NCBI RefSeq assembly: GCF_016808095.1
Contig: NC_068970.1
Span: 65,137,130-65,201,129, forward strand
Direction of reading: 5' to 3'
Length of the DNA: 64,000 bases
Source: Vigna angularis
Lineage: Eukaryota; Streptophyta; Magnoliopsida; Fabales; Fabaceae
Position 1 is the first letter of the stretch; every line of letters starts with the position of its first letter. The notes beneath the pieces were generated by a model. The model searched no databases, had not been told where the DNA came from, and was given only the letters and a program-made list of their open reading frames with translations. Below, piece by piece: positions 1-12,500 of the stretch. Both the position numbers and the translations under genes were made by a program.

Positions 1-2478
1 TCACTAACTATCTATTTTCCTTTTGTCGAAGGAAAGTGGGACAATAGACCTAACCATGTATGAAATCCTCTCTCCTACGTTCCATGGATCCTTTGTTACC
101 TTATTCCTTTAAACACGGAATTGCTCCTAGTCTTGACCCAATATATGTCCCTGCAATAAGACAATTTTTCTCTGCATCACATGGGGAAGTTCATGAAGAA
201 CAAGGGACTAGAATATGTGGGAGGAGAAATATATGTTATAAAAGGAGGGGCTAAAATATGTGGGAGGAGAAATACATGTTATAAAAGGAATTACCTTGTT
301 CTTCATGAACTTCCCCATGTGATGCAGAGAAACGTCAAAAACCATTGCTAATCATTGCATTTACAATGAAAAATAATTACTTTGTTCAATGAATAATGCA
401 TCCAAAACATGGTAAAATGAAAAATTTACACACACAATGCACCACAAACACTGCATCCACATTAAACCAAAAGCAAATAATTACCTTGTTTGATGGAAGA
501 CGAATCCTAATTGCGAAAGTAAATAATCACCAACCACTCCAGCCAAAACAATGCTGAAGAAGATGAAATCCAACCTTCTGCTCTTGAAGCTTCTTTCCCG
601 TCGTTGCTCTTCACCCTTGAGATCACTCGAGTCACAACAATCGCCAAAGCAAATCGATCGAACACGAACCCTAATTTCTTTCACTCGAGCCATAGCAATC
701 GCCAGCTCAACCTCTACTTAACGCTGTTCGTTTTTTAGGACGACAAATTATGTTTTCCTAAAAAATAAAGACCAAAAGGTACCTTAGTTTGAAAGAGGGA
801 CTAAAAATAAAATCACTTCATAGTTTAGGGACTAAAATCATATTTAACTTTATCTAAAATTATATTTTTTGTACTTGGTATCATTACTTTTATTTCACAC
901 CAATATTTTCTTTTAAATCTTTAACCGTGCCTGTATAATTTTGATTCAATAATAACTCGTACGTAATTGAGAAAATGAGAAGACATTAAATCATGTATGC
1001 TTTTTTTAGGATTATAATTTATAGTACAAGAATGTTTGTGTATATGTAAATTCAAACTCCTATCCTTAGAGAAAAGTATGTTTCATAGTTATTATTCAAT
1101 ATGCTTTTTGGATAAATGATACTTCTTATCTATATTTGTTAAGTGATTCAACTGAAGGTGAAAAATTAGCCATAAAAATTGATAGAAAGAAGAAAGGTCA
1201 AGAAGAAAATGGTGGAGCACTCACACTTAGAGTTCTGGTATGTTCATTCATCTTTCATTTATTCTGGAATTCAGCTAAATATATTTGGAAGTTTTGAATA
1301 TTGATAACTCATGAGTTTACACTTACTTTCTTAACTCATATAGATAAAATAAATTACTGACTGCAAATAGTTTTTTAGTAAAAAAGAAAGTATTGATGTT
1401 CGTACTTGTTAATTAGGTTGTTGTTAAACCTTTTGCTTGAATTAAAGTCATAAGATAATGCATAAGATATATTAAAAAGATGATAATATATATATTTAAA
1501 AATTTACATCACAGTTACATCTGGTTAAATAATTCACTTGATATTAAAATAGACAGTGTTTCTATGCGACTAAATAAATTTACAAAAATATTTAAATTAA
1601 AAATAACGTTTACGAATATTAAAAATATTTTAAATTCAATTGAAAACAATATTTTAAGGTATTAAATTTTTAAAAATTACTAAGGCGTAAAACATAAAAC
1701 AATAATCATTAAAACATAGTAAAAAGTATTCTAAATAAAAATATGATGTATTAAAAGAAAAGAAAAAGTCCAACTATTTTTGTATCATAACATGATTTCC
1801 GAAAATAGTGAATCCAGTTCTTTTGAGATTTCGGATAGCAATTATGGAGCATTTAAGCTTAATTATAATTATCAGAACTATCATTAATTAGCATTGCTAC
1901 AATGAAGTAAGTTACATTAGGGATTATTCTTCAGAGTTAAGAACACATGACCTGACAGATAGACTTAGGTAAAGTTTGGCTTCTCCTCAAACAACATTAA
2001 GGATGTTTTGTTTATTTGCTCCCTTGTACCTTTATATTTTTTTCATGTCTAGTTCTTATACTTAGAAATTATTTATTTTAGTTTTAAGTTTTAAAATTTA
2101 CTCTTTTAATATTTGTAAAGTTTGGTTCAAGATCTATGCAAACTCTGTCATGTTTATCAGTTTGATAGAACGTTTACAATAATTACAGAACTGCTATGCT
2201 ACTACTGTTTCTACACATTCACAAAATTTTATCACTTTTTTTTCGAGGGAAAACTCCTTTAATTGATCAATGAACAAGCCAAGGAAGTTGAAGCAAAGGA
2301 TTTACACAAGAAGTCCTTCATCAAGCTTACATGCCATTCCACGCAGCTCAGATATTTTGGTTTGCGATAAAGATATATGAACTAATTCTAACATCTAAGT
2401 AAAGGTATGCTTACAAAAAAGTAGAAAAGAATGTCCAAGAATTTCTGCCCGACACAAATGAAGAAAAATGAACATGCA
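1..2478. other. AT-rich spacer, no supported gene
   Basis: No conserved coding region is visible here. Positions 167-332 hold an inverted repeat, listed separately. A 70-codon frame on the minus strand (693 to 481) opens with a normal ATG but matches no family I recognise, has no visible splice partners and is left uncalled. The rest is AT-rich sequence with short chance frames, and near 2250-2460 probably the downstream flank and 3' UTR of the minus-strand PADRE gene. Confidence 0.6.
167..332. repeat. 39-bp perfect inverted repeat with duplicated loop
   Basis: Positions 167-205 and 294-332 are exact reverse complements over 39 bases. The loop between them (about 88 bases) is itself built from two near-identical copies of a unit containing AATATGTGGGAGGAGAAAT followed by ATGTTATAAAAGGA. 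A transcript would fold into a long stem. No terminal target duplication or transposase is visible. It could be a rearranged fragment of a small transposon or a foldback element. Confidence 0.75.
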
Positions 2479-2970
2479 TCATGGAGTTTCATCAATGGTC
2501 TCCAGCGCTGGTCTCCAAGATCTCTGTTTGGAGTACCTTTCAACTGGTTCTGCCTCCCTTACCACCTGATTCGCAGCTTCTAATCTCTTAAGCTCCGAAG
2601 GGAACATGCAAAATTCACTGAAAACTGGAAAAATCTTTCCCAGGTTGTTAAAGCTTGCATGCTTGGTTGCCCTTGATGCTTTGTAATTAAGAGAGCTCAT
2701 TTCTTCATGGGTTAGAACAGAGTAGAGAAGCTCCATTGGTAGAAGGAAGTAAAATTTGCGCCTTTCGAGTTCCTCATCAGCTAGGAGCCCTTGAATGCGG
2801 TGTCCCACTTTGAGGTAGGTAGAGTCACAAACAAACTGTCCAGGGTATTCTAGCATCAGTTCTGCAGCTCTGATTGGTTTTGTGTAGGACTCTAACCTCC
2901 CATCCAAGAACAACACCTTGAAGACCCCATTGGCTGTCAAGGAAGGTGTGCAAGAAGCTGCGTTGCCCAT
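2479..2970 (-). CDS. PADRE/DUF4228 domain protein (163 aa)
   Basis: Single-exon gene reading from 2970 down to 2479. The protein opens M-G-N-A-A-S-C, the usual plant DUF4228 start with Gly2 for N-myristoylation and a Cys that could be palmitoylated, so plasma-membrane association is expected. The N-terminal half has the PADRE pattern: a short strand reading KVLFLDGRLESY, then a helix with AAELMLEYPGQFVCDS and the hydrophobic YFLLPMELLYSVLTHEEMSSL stretch. The C-terminal third is polar and probably disordered, ending SWRPALETIDETP, a common tail in this family. PADRE genes are often induced by pathogens and abiotic stress; their biochemical role is unknown. Length is normal for the family. The ATG is the first in the frame and fixes the myristoylation motif. 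Confidence 0.88.
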   Translation of the reverse strand: MGNAASCTPSLTANGVFKVLFLDGRLESYTKPIRAAELMLEYPGQFVCDSTYLKVGHRIQGLLADEELERRKFYFLLPMELLYSVLTHEEMSSLNYKASRATKHASFNNLGKIFPVFSEFCMFPSELKRLEAANQVVREAEPVERYSKQRSWRPALETIDETP

Positions 2971-4948
2971 TTCTGAGAAAGACAGAAGGGTTTCAAAATT
3001 GGTAGTATTTGGTATTTTAACTTTGAAATGTCAGAGTATTTATCAGGGAAGCTACCTGGTTGTTAAGAAAGAAAGAAAGAAAAATGGCTGATTGTCGTTT
3101 TCTGCCTCAAGGTCCATGGTTGGGTAATCAGTTAGCATATCTTTATTTCGATATTCTGATTTTAATATTTTGGTACTGAAGTTTGTCCTAAGTGTTGTTA
3201 TATCTTTATAACTAAGTTTCCCATCTGGCAGAGGCTTAGTTTTATGCAGGTACGAAATTAAGAGAAAGTGGGCTTGTCTTTGGGCATATAATCTATTTGC
3301 CCCTTGTGTTAAAGATCATCTTTTTTAATTAAAGCCACAGATGAAGGAAATAGGCCAACCTGGCAAATTTTGGCCTATTTTGACTTCGATATGTGGAAAA
3401 TTGACGCACATAACTTTCCAGTTTGTTTAATTTTGTATTTGTTAGGGTCTATTTGTGGAGAGAAGTGGAGACTAGTTTATTGCAGTGCACATGGGGAGGG
3501 ATGGAGAAAAAGCTACGGGATTTAGATAACCTCACTCAAGGACACTACCAAACTAATGATTAGATATGGTACCGTGTAATTTTATTTTATTTTATACCAT
3601 TTATAAAGGATTCACCTGATATCTGCTAATGTCTACACATGCACTTTGTTTTGGTTGATATGAAAAGAGCATCTGCATTTGAGGGCAAACGTCAAATCTC
3701 TTGGTATCCAGTCACCATCCAATGCTAGCTTGCACTATATTCCCATCAACTCATTATATTAATTGCCTCAACATTTCTCTTTTGCTCACTTTTACTCACA
3801 CAGCTAATTAGATGAACAGTCTCTGTTTTGTCAAATCTTAAAGAACAGCTGAAAGAAAATCAACCAATTTTTCGTTTGATAGCTTCTTAGTTTTCTTGGA
3901 GTGTCAGGATCTAATTTTAAGATGTTTTCTTGTAATAAACCTGTTGGGAGAGTAGTTGGCGAAAACCAAATTCACAGGGTGTAAAATTTGATTGAAAAAG
4001 GTAGGTAAAACAGGTATAAGTATTAAATTTGCCTGCTGAATTAACAAATGAAGAATCTTAAGTAGGACAACTAAATGATTGGCCCATAATTAGTTGTCAT
4101 AGGGGTTGAATGTACATTGAATGTTTTATCTGATGGGTTTTCTGCTTGTTTCCTATCCAACAAAAGGAATGATTGGCAAGCAGCGGTTTGGTTGTTGCTT
4201 AGATGGTTGACATCAGCCACAACATAAAAACACAGACTTCACAAATGTTAAACTGCTTGCTCTCTTTCCTAATTTCTTCTAGAACCCAATATTTGTCTAC
4301 GATCATAATATGAAATGCAGAACATGGAAAAATGAAGTAATGGGAAAGCAAAAAGATAAAGAAAAGGAATTTAAATTACTTACAGATATACTTCTATATT
4401 TTGTACTTTTTATAGGCACTGAGTATATATGTTCATGCACAGGCATACTGGTTCCAGCTCCAACTCATACAACTTAAAGATCTCTGACCAGTTAAGACCA
4501 GCTGTTTGCTTTGCACCAAAAGAAAATCAACAATAATCATAAAGACCCCTTTTTTCTGTTTGCTAGCTCAACAGTAGCAACTTTTGGTGCCCAAAAGGGT
4601 TGTATCGTAGAGATATTTTATTAATTAAATCCGTAAAATGTTTTTAAAATTAATACATACGTATATAATAGTGATAATTGTATGATTAGTTTCTATCAGT
4701 GGTCAAGGTAAAAAAAAAAACCACGACATTGGGCTAAGCGATAAAAAATATCTTATATACTATATATACTGGTTTGTGGTGTTTAATGCAGTGAGTGGGA
4801 CCACACCAATGAGTAAGGGACACGTATGGTGGAACAGGGATTAACGACACGTTGGGACGTTGAACTCGAATAACCTCATCTCCAACGCGTTAACGTTCTC
4901 CACTCATCACTGCCGTTGGTTCTTCTTCTTCTACTTCGTCTTACCCAG
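2971..4948. other. Spacer between divergent PADRE and DUF3007 genes
   Basis: This stretch holds the upstream regions of two divergent genes. No coding signal is seen. Close to the DUF3007 gene, GACACGT occurs twice (near 4818 and 4848), each with an ACGT core of the kind bound by plant bZIP factors. A pyrimidine-rich segment (TTCTTCTTCTTCTACTTCG, about 4920) ends in CCCAG at 4948. That is a plausible 5' UTR exon, followed by GTAAAATG and a possible 5' UTR intron that ends in TTCAG at 5054, just before the start codon. Confidence 0.5.
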
Positions 4949-5056
4949 GTAAAATGTTCATGTTTGTACTTATCACTTCTTTAGAACGCTCGGCAAGGTT
5001 TTATGTTTTCAAAGCTTGCTAGTTGCTGCGTCAGCTGATTCCTCTTCTCTTCAGGG

Positions 5057-7689
5057 ATGGCTTATGTTCAGTATGGAAATGCAAATTGCAACTCTTTATT
5101 CCAAAAGTTTGCAATTTTCCATGTTGGTACTTCTGCTTTGCCATTCTTCCAGCCGGGGGTAAACTCTTGTACAATTTTTAACAGAGGTACGTTAATTACT
5201 CAACTGCTTCTGTAATTTGTGTTGGCTTCATTGCAATACGATGCATCTTTTCTTCCCTGAAAATTGCAATTATTTTTTAACGTAGTATGTTCGTATTTCT
5301 CTGTGCTAACTGTCCATGAACAGTAATTCCCCTGTGCTTAAACGGAAAGAGGAGTTTTGCTTTGTCAGAAAATAGAGTTAATTGCAAGTTGCCAAAGAAA
5401 GAGAGATTCTCTATCCCTACAAGTAGAAATTCTTCCAACCCTAGTGGAAGTACGGATGAACCCTCTAAAGAGAAAGAGGTAAGTATGAGTTTAGACTATG
5501 AAACTTGAAATCTACCGGCCAATGGAGATTTTATTTGGCTGGAGTGTGCTATCAGAATTATATTTTTAACTATGAAACTTGAAAGAAGTTAAGGATAAAA
5601 CACGGTTGCAAACCCCAAATATATGTGCTAGGTTTTTGCTTTTTTTTTTTTAGTTAATCCTAAGTTCGAATGTCTAATATGGTATCAAAATCTACTATAA
5701 TGAGGTTATGATATTTTATGCTGATGTCTTCTGAAAATTATGACCAGTCAAGTGGTAATTAATGAACATTTAGTGATTTTGTTGTGGAAATGGGTTCAAT
5801 AAATGGAAAGTAGAAAGAATGCTCGTGTGGTATTTGTCTGATTTATACTTAACTACTCTTCTGCTTGCTTTATCAGCCGTGCCATCTCAAGCATTTAACA
5901 AAATGAGACACCTGATGGTTATTTTCTTTATGATGTTACAGAAGACACCATTTGGATATACAAGGAAAGATGTCCTGTTAATTGGAGTTGGGGTTACTTT
6001 ACTTGGCATTGGCTTAAAAAGTGGATTAGAGGTACCTTGCTTTTTTCTTATTCAACATCTTTTTGTTTTTTTTTTTTTACTATTTTTTGTACTTCAACAT
6101 CTTTTTACTCAGCTCATTCCAATTCATAATTGAGAAAGTACGTATCCTGGAGATTACTAACAAATGGTTCAGGTTCCTTGTAAATAAAGAAGTGTACCTA
6201 CTTTGAATTGCTTTTGCCAATGATGCAATGGATAACATATAGGCACTTATGTACTAGGGTTAATTCACGCAATTGTTCTTGGATAATTTTTGCAGTTTGC
6301 TGGAGTTGATTCACTACAAGCAGGAAATGTGGTTCAGCTAGTGCTGGTTTTGGGCCTCACAGTTGGGTGGATCTTCACATATGTGTTCAGAGTTTCAAAC
6401 AAGGAAATGACATATGCACAACAATTACGTGACTATGAAAGTAAAGTAATGGAGGTACAACAATCTTAACAGTGTTGCTTTTTGTGCCAAATCTGCGAAA
6501 ATAATTACTTTTTGGTTGACCAAAAGAATTGAAGTGCGTGTTTGGGTATTGAGTATGATATTTTTTGATGAAATTTTAACTTTTTCTAATCTTTTTCAAC
6601 CATCTTCAAATTTGGTTAAAGGCATCATATCTAGTTGTATGATATCATAACATAACCTTTTTGTTTTTAAGAAAATACGAAAGAGATCATTAGTCCTTAA
6701 ATTGTGAAAATGGATGACTTTAAAAAATATGCAATGACAATATATTGGTGCCGTTACATAAGCTAGCTATAAGCAAAACAGTGTCCCCTAGAATATTTAC
6801 AGTTTCATGACATGGCCAAAGTTCAGATAAATATGAGTTGTAAGGATCCATGACTTTATTCAAAACGTTTCACGCAGTATGATAAAATAATACTTCTACT
6901 TTCCTCTTTTCCTGAGCTTTTGAGAGGCTGAGAGTCTGAAACATTCAGGTGTCCTGAAAAAAATGTATAGTGAAAACAATTTTGCATCAAATGTTTTATG
7001 CTTTGTGTAGAACATTTTGTTGAATTGCACTGGTCGTATGATATCTTTTTAGTTGTCGGGGGCACTGTTTTTCATAATGTCTTGGACTAAATATGAGTTG
7101 TAAGGATCCATGACTATTCAAAACGTTTCACGCAGTATGATAAAATAATACTTCTACTTTCCTCTTTTCATGAGCTTTTGAGAGACTGAATCTGAAACAT
7201 TCAGGTGTCCTGAAAAAAATGTATAGTGAAAACAATCTTGCATCAAATGTTTTATGCTTTGTGTAGAACATTTTGTTGAATTGCACTGGTCATATGATAT
7301 CTTTTTAGTTGTCGGGGGAACTGTTCTTCATAATGTCTAGGACTAAATGAGGTGTAAGGATCCATGACTTTATTCAAAACGTTTCACGCAGTATGATAAA
7401 ATAATACTTCTATTTTCCTCTTTTCATGAGCTTTTGAGAGACTGAGAGTCTGAAACATTCATGTGTCCTGAAAAAAATGTATCGTGAAAACAATCTTTCT
7501 AAACATGGCTGAAGCTTGAAAATTTCGTCTGCCACAGGCTGAGGTTAAAAATCTTTCACATTGTTTCTGAATATGACATAACACTGAATAATTTTGCCTC
7601 TGTTGAATCTGCAGAAGCGTTTAGAGTCCCTAACAGAAGCAGAGCTACAAGCACTGCTTGAAGAAGTTGAGGAAGAGAAGAGACGCTAG
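5057..7689 (+). CDS. DUF3007 membrane protein, probably plastid (202 aa, 5 exons)
   Basis: Exons 5057-5186, 5324-5478, 5942-6031, 6296-6454 and 7615-7689 join in frame through GT-AG introns to 202 codons plus TAG. The first ~90 residues are Ser/Asn/Lys-rich with few acidic residues, like a transit peptide. The mature part starts near KTPFGYTRKDVLLIG, has two hydrophobic segments (around VLLIGVGVTLLGIGL and VVQLVLVLGLTVGWIFTYVF), then the conserved-looking MTYAQQLRDYE and an acidic coiled tail ending EEEKRR. This matches the DUF3007 family shared by cyanobacteria and plastid-bearing plants, whose function I do not know. A thylakoid or envelope location is inference. The last intron (6455-7614) contains a large tandem repeat. 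Confidence 0.8.
6831..7497 (+). repeat. Triplicated 255-260 bp tandem block in intron 4
   Basis: Three head-to-tail copies start near 6831, 7091 and 7348. The landmark TAAGGATCCATGACT recurs at 6841, 7101 and about 7355, so the periods are about 260 and 254 bases. Copies differ by a few substitutions and short indels (CTTTATT/CTATT, GAGAGGCTGAGAGTC/GAGAGACTGAATC). The third copy is truncated after about 150 bases. The block lies wholly inside the last intron of the DUF3007 gene. No coding potential or transposon ends were recognised. Confidence 0.9.
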
Positions 7690-9213
7690 CTAGTGGTGCG
7701 CAGGTGAACAGAAGTAGCTTGTTTGTATATATATATATACACTGAAATTTTGCCAAACTCATTGAAACAGAAATTTGAATCTATATGGAAATGGAAACTA
7801 GTTCAGAGAGGTTTTAGCTATGTTTTCTTCAGTTTACTCACGGACAAAGGGACGAGAGTTCAAAATTCTTATGATGGTAATGCTTTTAAAATCCATATAT
7901 TTTGTGACTTTTTCTGTGATTTTGTGACTCATTAAATGTCTTTCTGTGATTTTTTCTTCCTCCATTTTGGAGACCAGTATTTATAATAGAAGTCATAAAC
8001 GAGGAAAATTGTGTTTCTGATACTGATAAAGATCATGGAAAGTGGTAGAGTTGACAATCGTAATCGTGGATAAAGCTATCATTTGATGTTTCTTAATCAT
8101 TGAAACATGAAATTGGATGGAAATGACGGTGGGTAATCTAACTTTTTCTTTTCAATTTTTAAAAATAAAATAAATATAAAATCAGACAAATAAGTATTTC
8201 CATCATTCTCATTTTATTTTATTTCCTATGTTTCTTTCTGAATCGAAGATATAAGCATAAATGTTTGAATGTTACTCTTCATGCAGACATTTCACGTAAC
8301 CTTCAGGGATGGGGCGAACTTGTTTTTTTAACAGCTAATGCTGATAAGGTTGATCACTTTAACTTATTTAATTAATACGAAAGCTATATTGTTAAATTCA
8401 CACATTTAATTTTGGAAAATTCTATGTTTCTTTTTATAATATGTTTTTCTATTTTTTTTCTTGGATTGATTATTTATTAATTAAAATAAAATAGATACAT
8501 TATTTTGATATATATTCTTTGTATGTATTATTTTATCGCTAAAATAATCATAATGAGCTATTATTTCCTTTTTTTTTCATAATCTTTTCTCGAAAGAATT
8601 CACATATTTTAATATATTATTTACTTTTTACATTCATTATAACTCTTTGATATTTTTTCAACATAGAGTGAGCGAGTCTCTTTTTCTATTAAATAATAAA
8701 TTATAATTTTCAAATTAAAGTAACCATTAATTAATATGGTAAATTAGTTATGAACACTTTAAATATATAGAAATATAGATGTTGAAACGAATTGATTCGA
8801 AGAGAGATTACTCTTAATTGCGATGTCAATATATCTTGATCATTATGTATAAGATATGGTATTGGAGAGTTTGATGTATATGTCATTCTCTACGAATTAG
8901 AACATAATGGACGTATGTTGATAGTTTAAGAGGGTGATTACTTGAGAAAAGTAAGAAACTTAATTAATAAGAGATAAAAGCAATAAATTAATATCCAATA
9001 TTTTCTCCCGAATAATAAAATAGGATTTAAACATCTAGATGCAGACACGTGTCATTTTGATCTCAGTAGTATTAGTAATACTATTACTAGTTTGAAAACT
9101 TCTCCATATTCAAACACCAAACCCAATCATTACAATGCACTAACCTCAAGTAATTGCCCTTCCTTCTGTCACTAAACACGAAATGATTACTACATTGAAT
9201 TTTTTTTTTTAAA

Positions 9214-9258
<45 letters not shown>

Positions 9259-9482
9259 AATTGAAAACGTCACCTTCTCTCTCTCTCCCTAACGCTTCAT
9301 CCGTACTCATGGCCGTTTTTCGTTCGTCCATTCCTCCCAATCCCAAACCACCCTTCTCTTTGTCCATCCTCTGAATTTCCATATCCATCTCCATATTCTC
9401 TTTCTAGATATTCTTCTCCATTTTCTTGTTGTGCGAATATCTCAATTTGTTCCTTTCCTTTTTCTTTTCGTTTTGTTTTCCC
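7690..9482. other. Spacer with AT microsatellite
   Basis: 3' flank of the DUF3007 gene followed by AT-rich sequence with no supported gene. Near its right end a T10-A12 run leads into an (AT)n tract at about 9222-9256. The stretch from about 9270 is pyrimidine-rich (CTTCTCTCTCTCTCCC, repeated TTTC) and is probably the core promoter and 5' UTR of the LRR gene that follows. Confidence 0.55.
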
Positions 9483-9536
9483 ATGGAGTCGGCGAACGGT
9501 GCTGGCTTCGCTCTAAAAACCCTAATTCGGGTGTGA
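9483..9536 (+). promoter_or_regulatory. Upstream ORF (17 codons) before the LRR gene
   Basis: An ATG at 9483 (CCCATGGAG, G at +4) opens a 17-codon frame that ends in TGA at 9534-9536, 31 bases before the main ATG at 9568. The main ATG is set in GAGAATGAC. If transcription starts upstream of 9483, ribosomes would meet this frame first, so it may lower translation of the main protein. Whether it lies in the mRNA depends on the transcription start, which cannot be fixed from sequence. Confidence 0.45.
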
Positions 9537-9567
9537 AATTCTTGAGAGGCAAACTCATCGGTGGAGA

Positions 9568-12500
9568 ATGACGATTGTGACCGGAGATCGGTACCTGGTG
9601 AAGTTGGTGGAGTTCGTGGAGGAGCAAGCGGGTCCTCTCATCGAAGAGACCAAGGTCTTGAAGATGAATCCGGCGGGCCTCCACTATGTGCAATCGAGGT
9701 TAGAGGCGCTGCACGAGGTCGAGAACCTCCTCGCTGGCGCTCCGGTGGACTACCTGAGAGCGTACGTGTCCGACCTCGGCGACCACCGCGCCCTGGAGCA
9801 GCTCCGGCGGATCCTGCGCCTCCTCACCTCGCTCAAAATATTTTCTGTGCTGCCTCATCCTATTAGGGATCCCACGCCCTTGTCCTTCTTGCCTTTTGGG
9901 CGCTTGAAGGCTCTGGAACTCAGGGGTTGTGACTTGTCCACTTCCGCCGCCAAAGGCCTTCTTGAGCTCAGGCACACGCTTGAGAAGATCATTTGTCATA
10001 ACTCTACTGTGAGTCTATTTATGGAGTTCTCACAATTTTTTTAGTTGCTTTCTTTCTTCTCTATTAAGTGAGTGTTGAAAATTGTGTCCGTGTTTTCAGA
10101 ATGCTCTGCGGCATGTGTTTGCTAGCAGGATAAAGGAGGTGAAGAATTCTCCTCAGTGGAACCGCCTGTCGTTTGTGTCATGTGCGTGTAATGGCTTGGT
10201 TCTCATGGACGAGTCTCTGCAGCTTCTTCCTGCGGTTGAAACACTAGACCTTAGCAGGAACAAGTTTGCAAAGGTGGATAATCTGCAGAAGTGTACCAAA
10301 TTGAAGCATTTGGATCTTGGTTTCAATCACTTGAGAACATTTGCACCCTTCACCCGGGTACATGGATATAATATTTGTTTTTTCCTTACATGGTCTTTTG
10401 CAATTGCATCCATAGTATGTGCTGGACCTTGTTTGTCTTGGGGGAAAATCTTTTTGCTGCTTATTGCATGTTGGGAAATTATAGTTTTCGATTTAGTTGA
10501 CTGTATCTCATCAGTGTTGTTGGGAAACTAGAGTTTCTTTCATTGGGTTATTTTCCTGAATCTGAAGTCATCTTTCAATTTCCGTTCTACCAATTGTAGA
10601 AGTTTCTTTTGGAAAAGTAAACGGTCCATTCATGACTTTGTTGTGAATAAAGCGATCGGAATAAAAAATTCTATTTTTGTTATTCTATTAGCTTGAATCT
10701 GCCTCTCCACAATCAACATTTAATAGAGCATGGTAATATGAAATTTTAAACACTGTGAACATGAATATCAATACTTTATTCTTCCTTTCTTGGTTGTGAT
10801 AAGATTTTTCTTTCAGCAAACTTGATTGAAAATATTAGTCACCTTAGATATTGTTTTCTTTTCGATAAGGTGTTAAAAGGATTTCAACTATTAGGTTAAG
10901 GGAGAGGTGTGTCTTTGCTTCATTTAGAGAACCTGGGTTTCAAGTGATGGGATCCCAAGTGGAGTTGATTTGGTTTGGTTTTCAAAATTCTAGCAGACTC
11001 ATGCACTTATTGTGTGATTGAAAATGGAAGTATTAAGCTTCTTTTAATCTTGCAATGAGAAATACGGTGTGAAAATCACTGAAATTAGAGTGGTGTGTGA
11101 TTCTAGTTTTGCTTGGATGAATTTCTGTTTTCAATATTCGAGGGTTATTCTGGATGTTCCTTGCACTACTGTGTCCCCTAACTTCGAGTATGAATCTTCT
11201 CTTAGAAATTAGTTTTAGGGCCTAATGCAACCTTATAAAATTGGCTGTATGCTGAGGATTTTCCAAGCTTTATGAAGTATTTTAAAACCAAATCTGCATT
11301 TGAAGTGGGACTAAACCACCACCGTTGAGGTTGCAATACAGCCTCCAAAGAGGCAACATCTAAGATGGACTGAGGGTAACCATAATTAAGTCAGTTTTCC
11401 AACCTTCCCCCTCACACCCTAGGATTCTGCCTGGAATGTGGCTAATACAGGAGTACCGGTAATACTAGAGTTACCATCATGTATGTTGTATTGGTCATTT
11501 CCATGTTGATCAGACCATGCGGAAATGTATGTGTATATTCTTAAATGCCACATACTTGCCAGGGTAGATCCCTAAAAGTAGTTTATGTTCCCAACTTCCC
11601 GTGCTATATTTGTTGAGCGTGCTTCTTTTTGTGCTTTCACTAATTTTGGTGAACTATTTGTAAAGAAAAACTAAGTTTTCTTTACTTGCTTGCAGATTTC
11701 AATGACATGATCCTTAAATGAAATGAGAGCAAATTTTTCGTAGAAAAGTTATTAATATCTTTCTGTTATAGTTGTATGCCTTCATTTAGGGATTTGCTCT
11801 GGAGACCTATATACAATTTTGTTGAACCGTGCAGGTTTCCCCTCAAATTGTTAAACTAGTTTTGAGGAACAATGCTCTAACTACTTTGCGTGGAATTGAG
11901 AATTTGAAGTCACTTGAAGGACTTGATCTTTCCTACAATATTGTTTCCAATTTTTCAGAGCTAGAGTTTGTTGCGGGCCTTCCATATCTTCAAAGCTTGT
12001 GGTTAGAAGGAAATCCTTTGTGTTGTGCTCGATGGTATAGAGCACATGTATTCAGCTTTTTTGCCTTCCCAGAAAGGGTAAGTCATATTGTTCACTACTC
12101 AGCTGATCTAGCTATCTGTCTTCATCTTTGTCTATTTGTTTGTCCATGTGTGCTTGTCGGTGTTGTGTGGCATGGTTTTTATTTAATTGTACCTCAATGT
12201 CACTTGCAGAGTTCATTTAATTTCTTTGTAATATCATCTTCATCTTTGTTATTTTTATCTGAATCTTTTACTCTCTTATTTCTAAACACACATCTGGTCT
12301 TCTGTGTTAATCAGCTGAAGTTAGATGAGAAAGAAATTAACACTAGTGATTTTTGGAAGAGACAAATAATTATTGCCAGTATGCATAAGCAACCTGCCAG
12401 TTTTGGGATTTATGTACCTGCAAAGGATGAGGCTGTAGTTGAAGGTGCCAATATCAGAAGGGTATGTAATTAGTGAAGCTGCGTATATATTCATATAAAA

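Noticed and set aside
481..693. 70-codon minus-strand frame with Arg-rich start and a hydrophobic end
   Set aside because: Looks superficially like a gene start but has no recognised homologue, no visible continuation by splicing, and lies in transposon-like surroundings.
5640..5700. GTTCGAATGTCTAATATGGTATCAAAA resembling a tRNA T-loop or a retrotransposon primer site
   Set aside because: No acceptor stem or anticodon arm around it for a tRNA, and no LTRs flanking it for an element; it lies in an intron of the DUF3007 gene.
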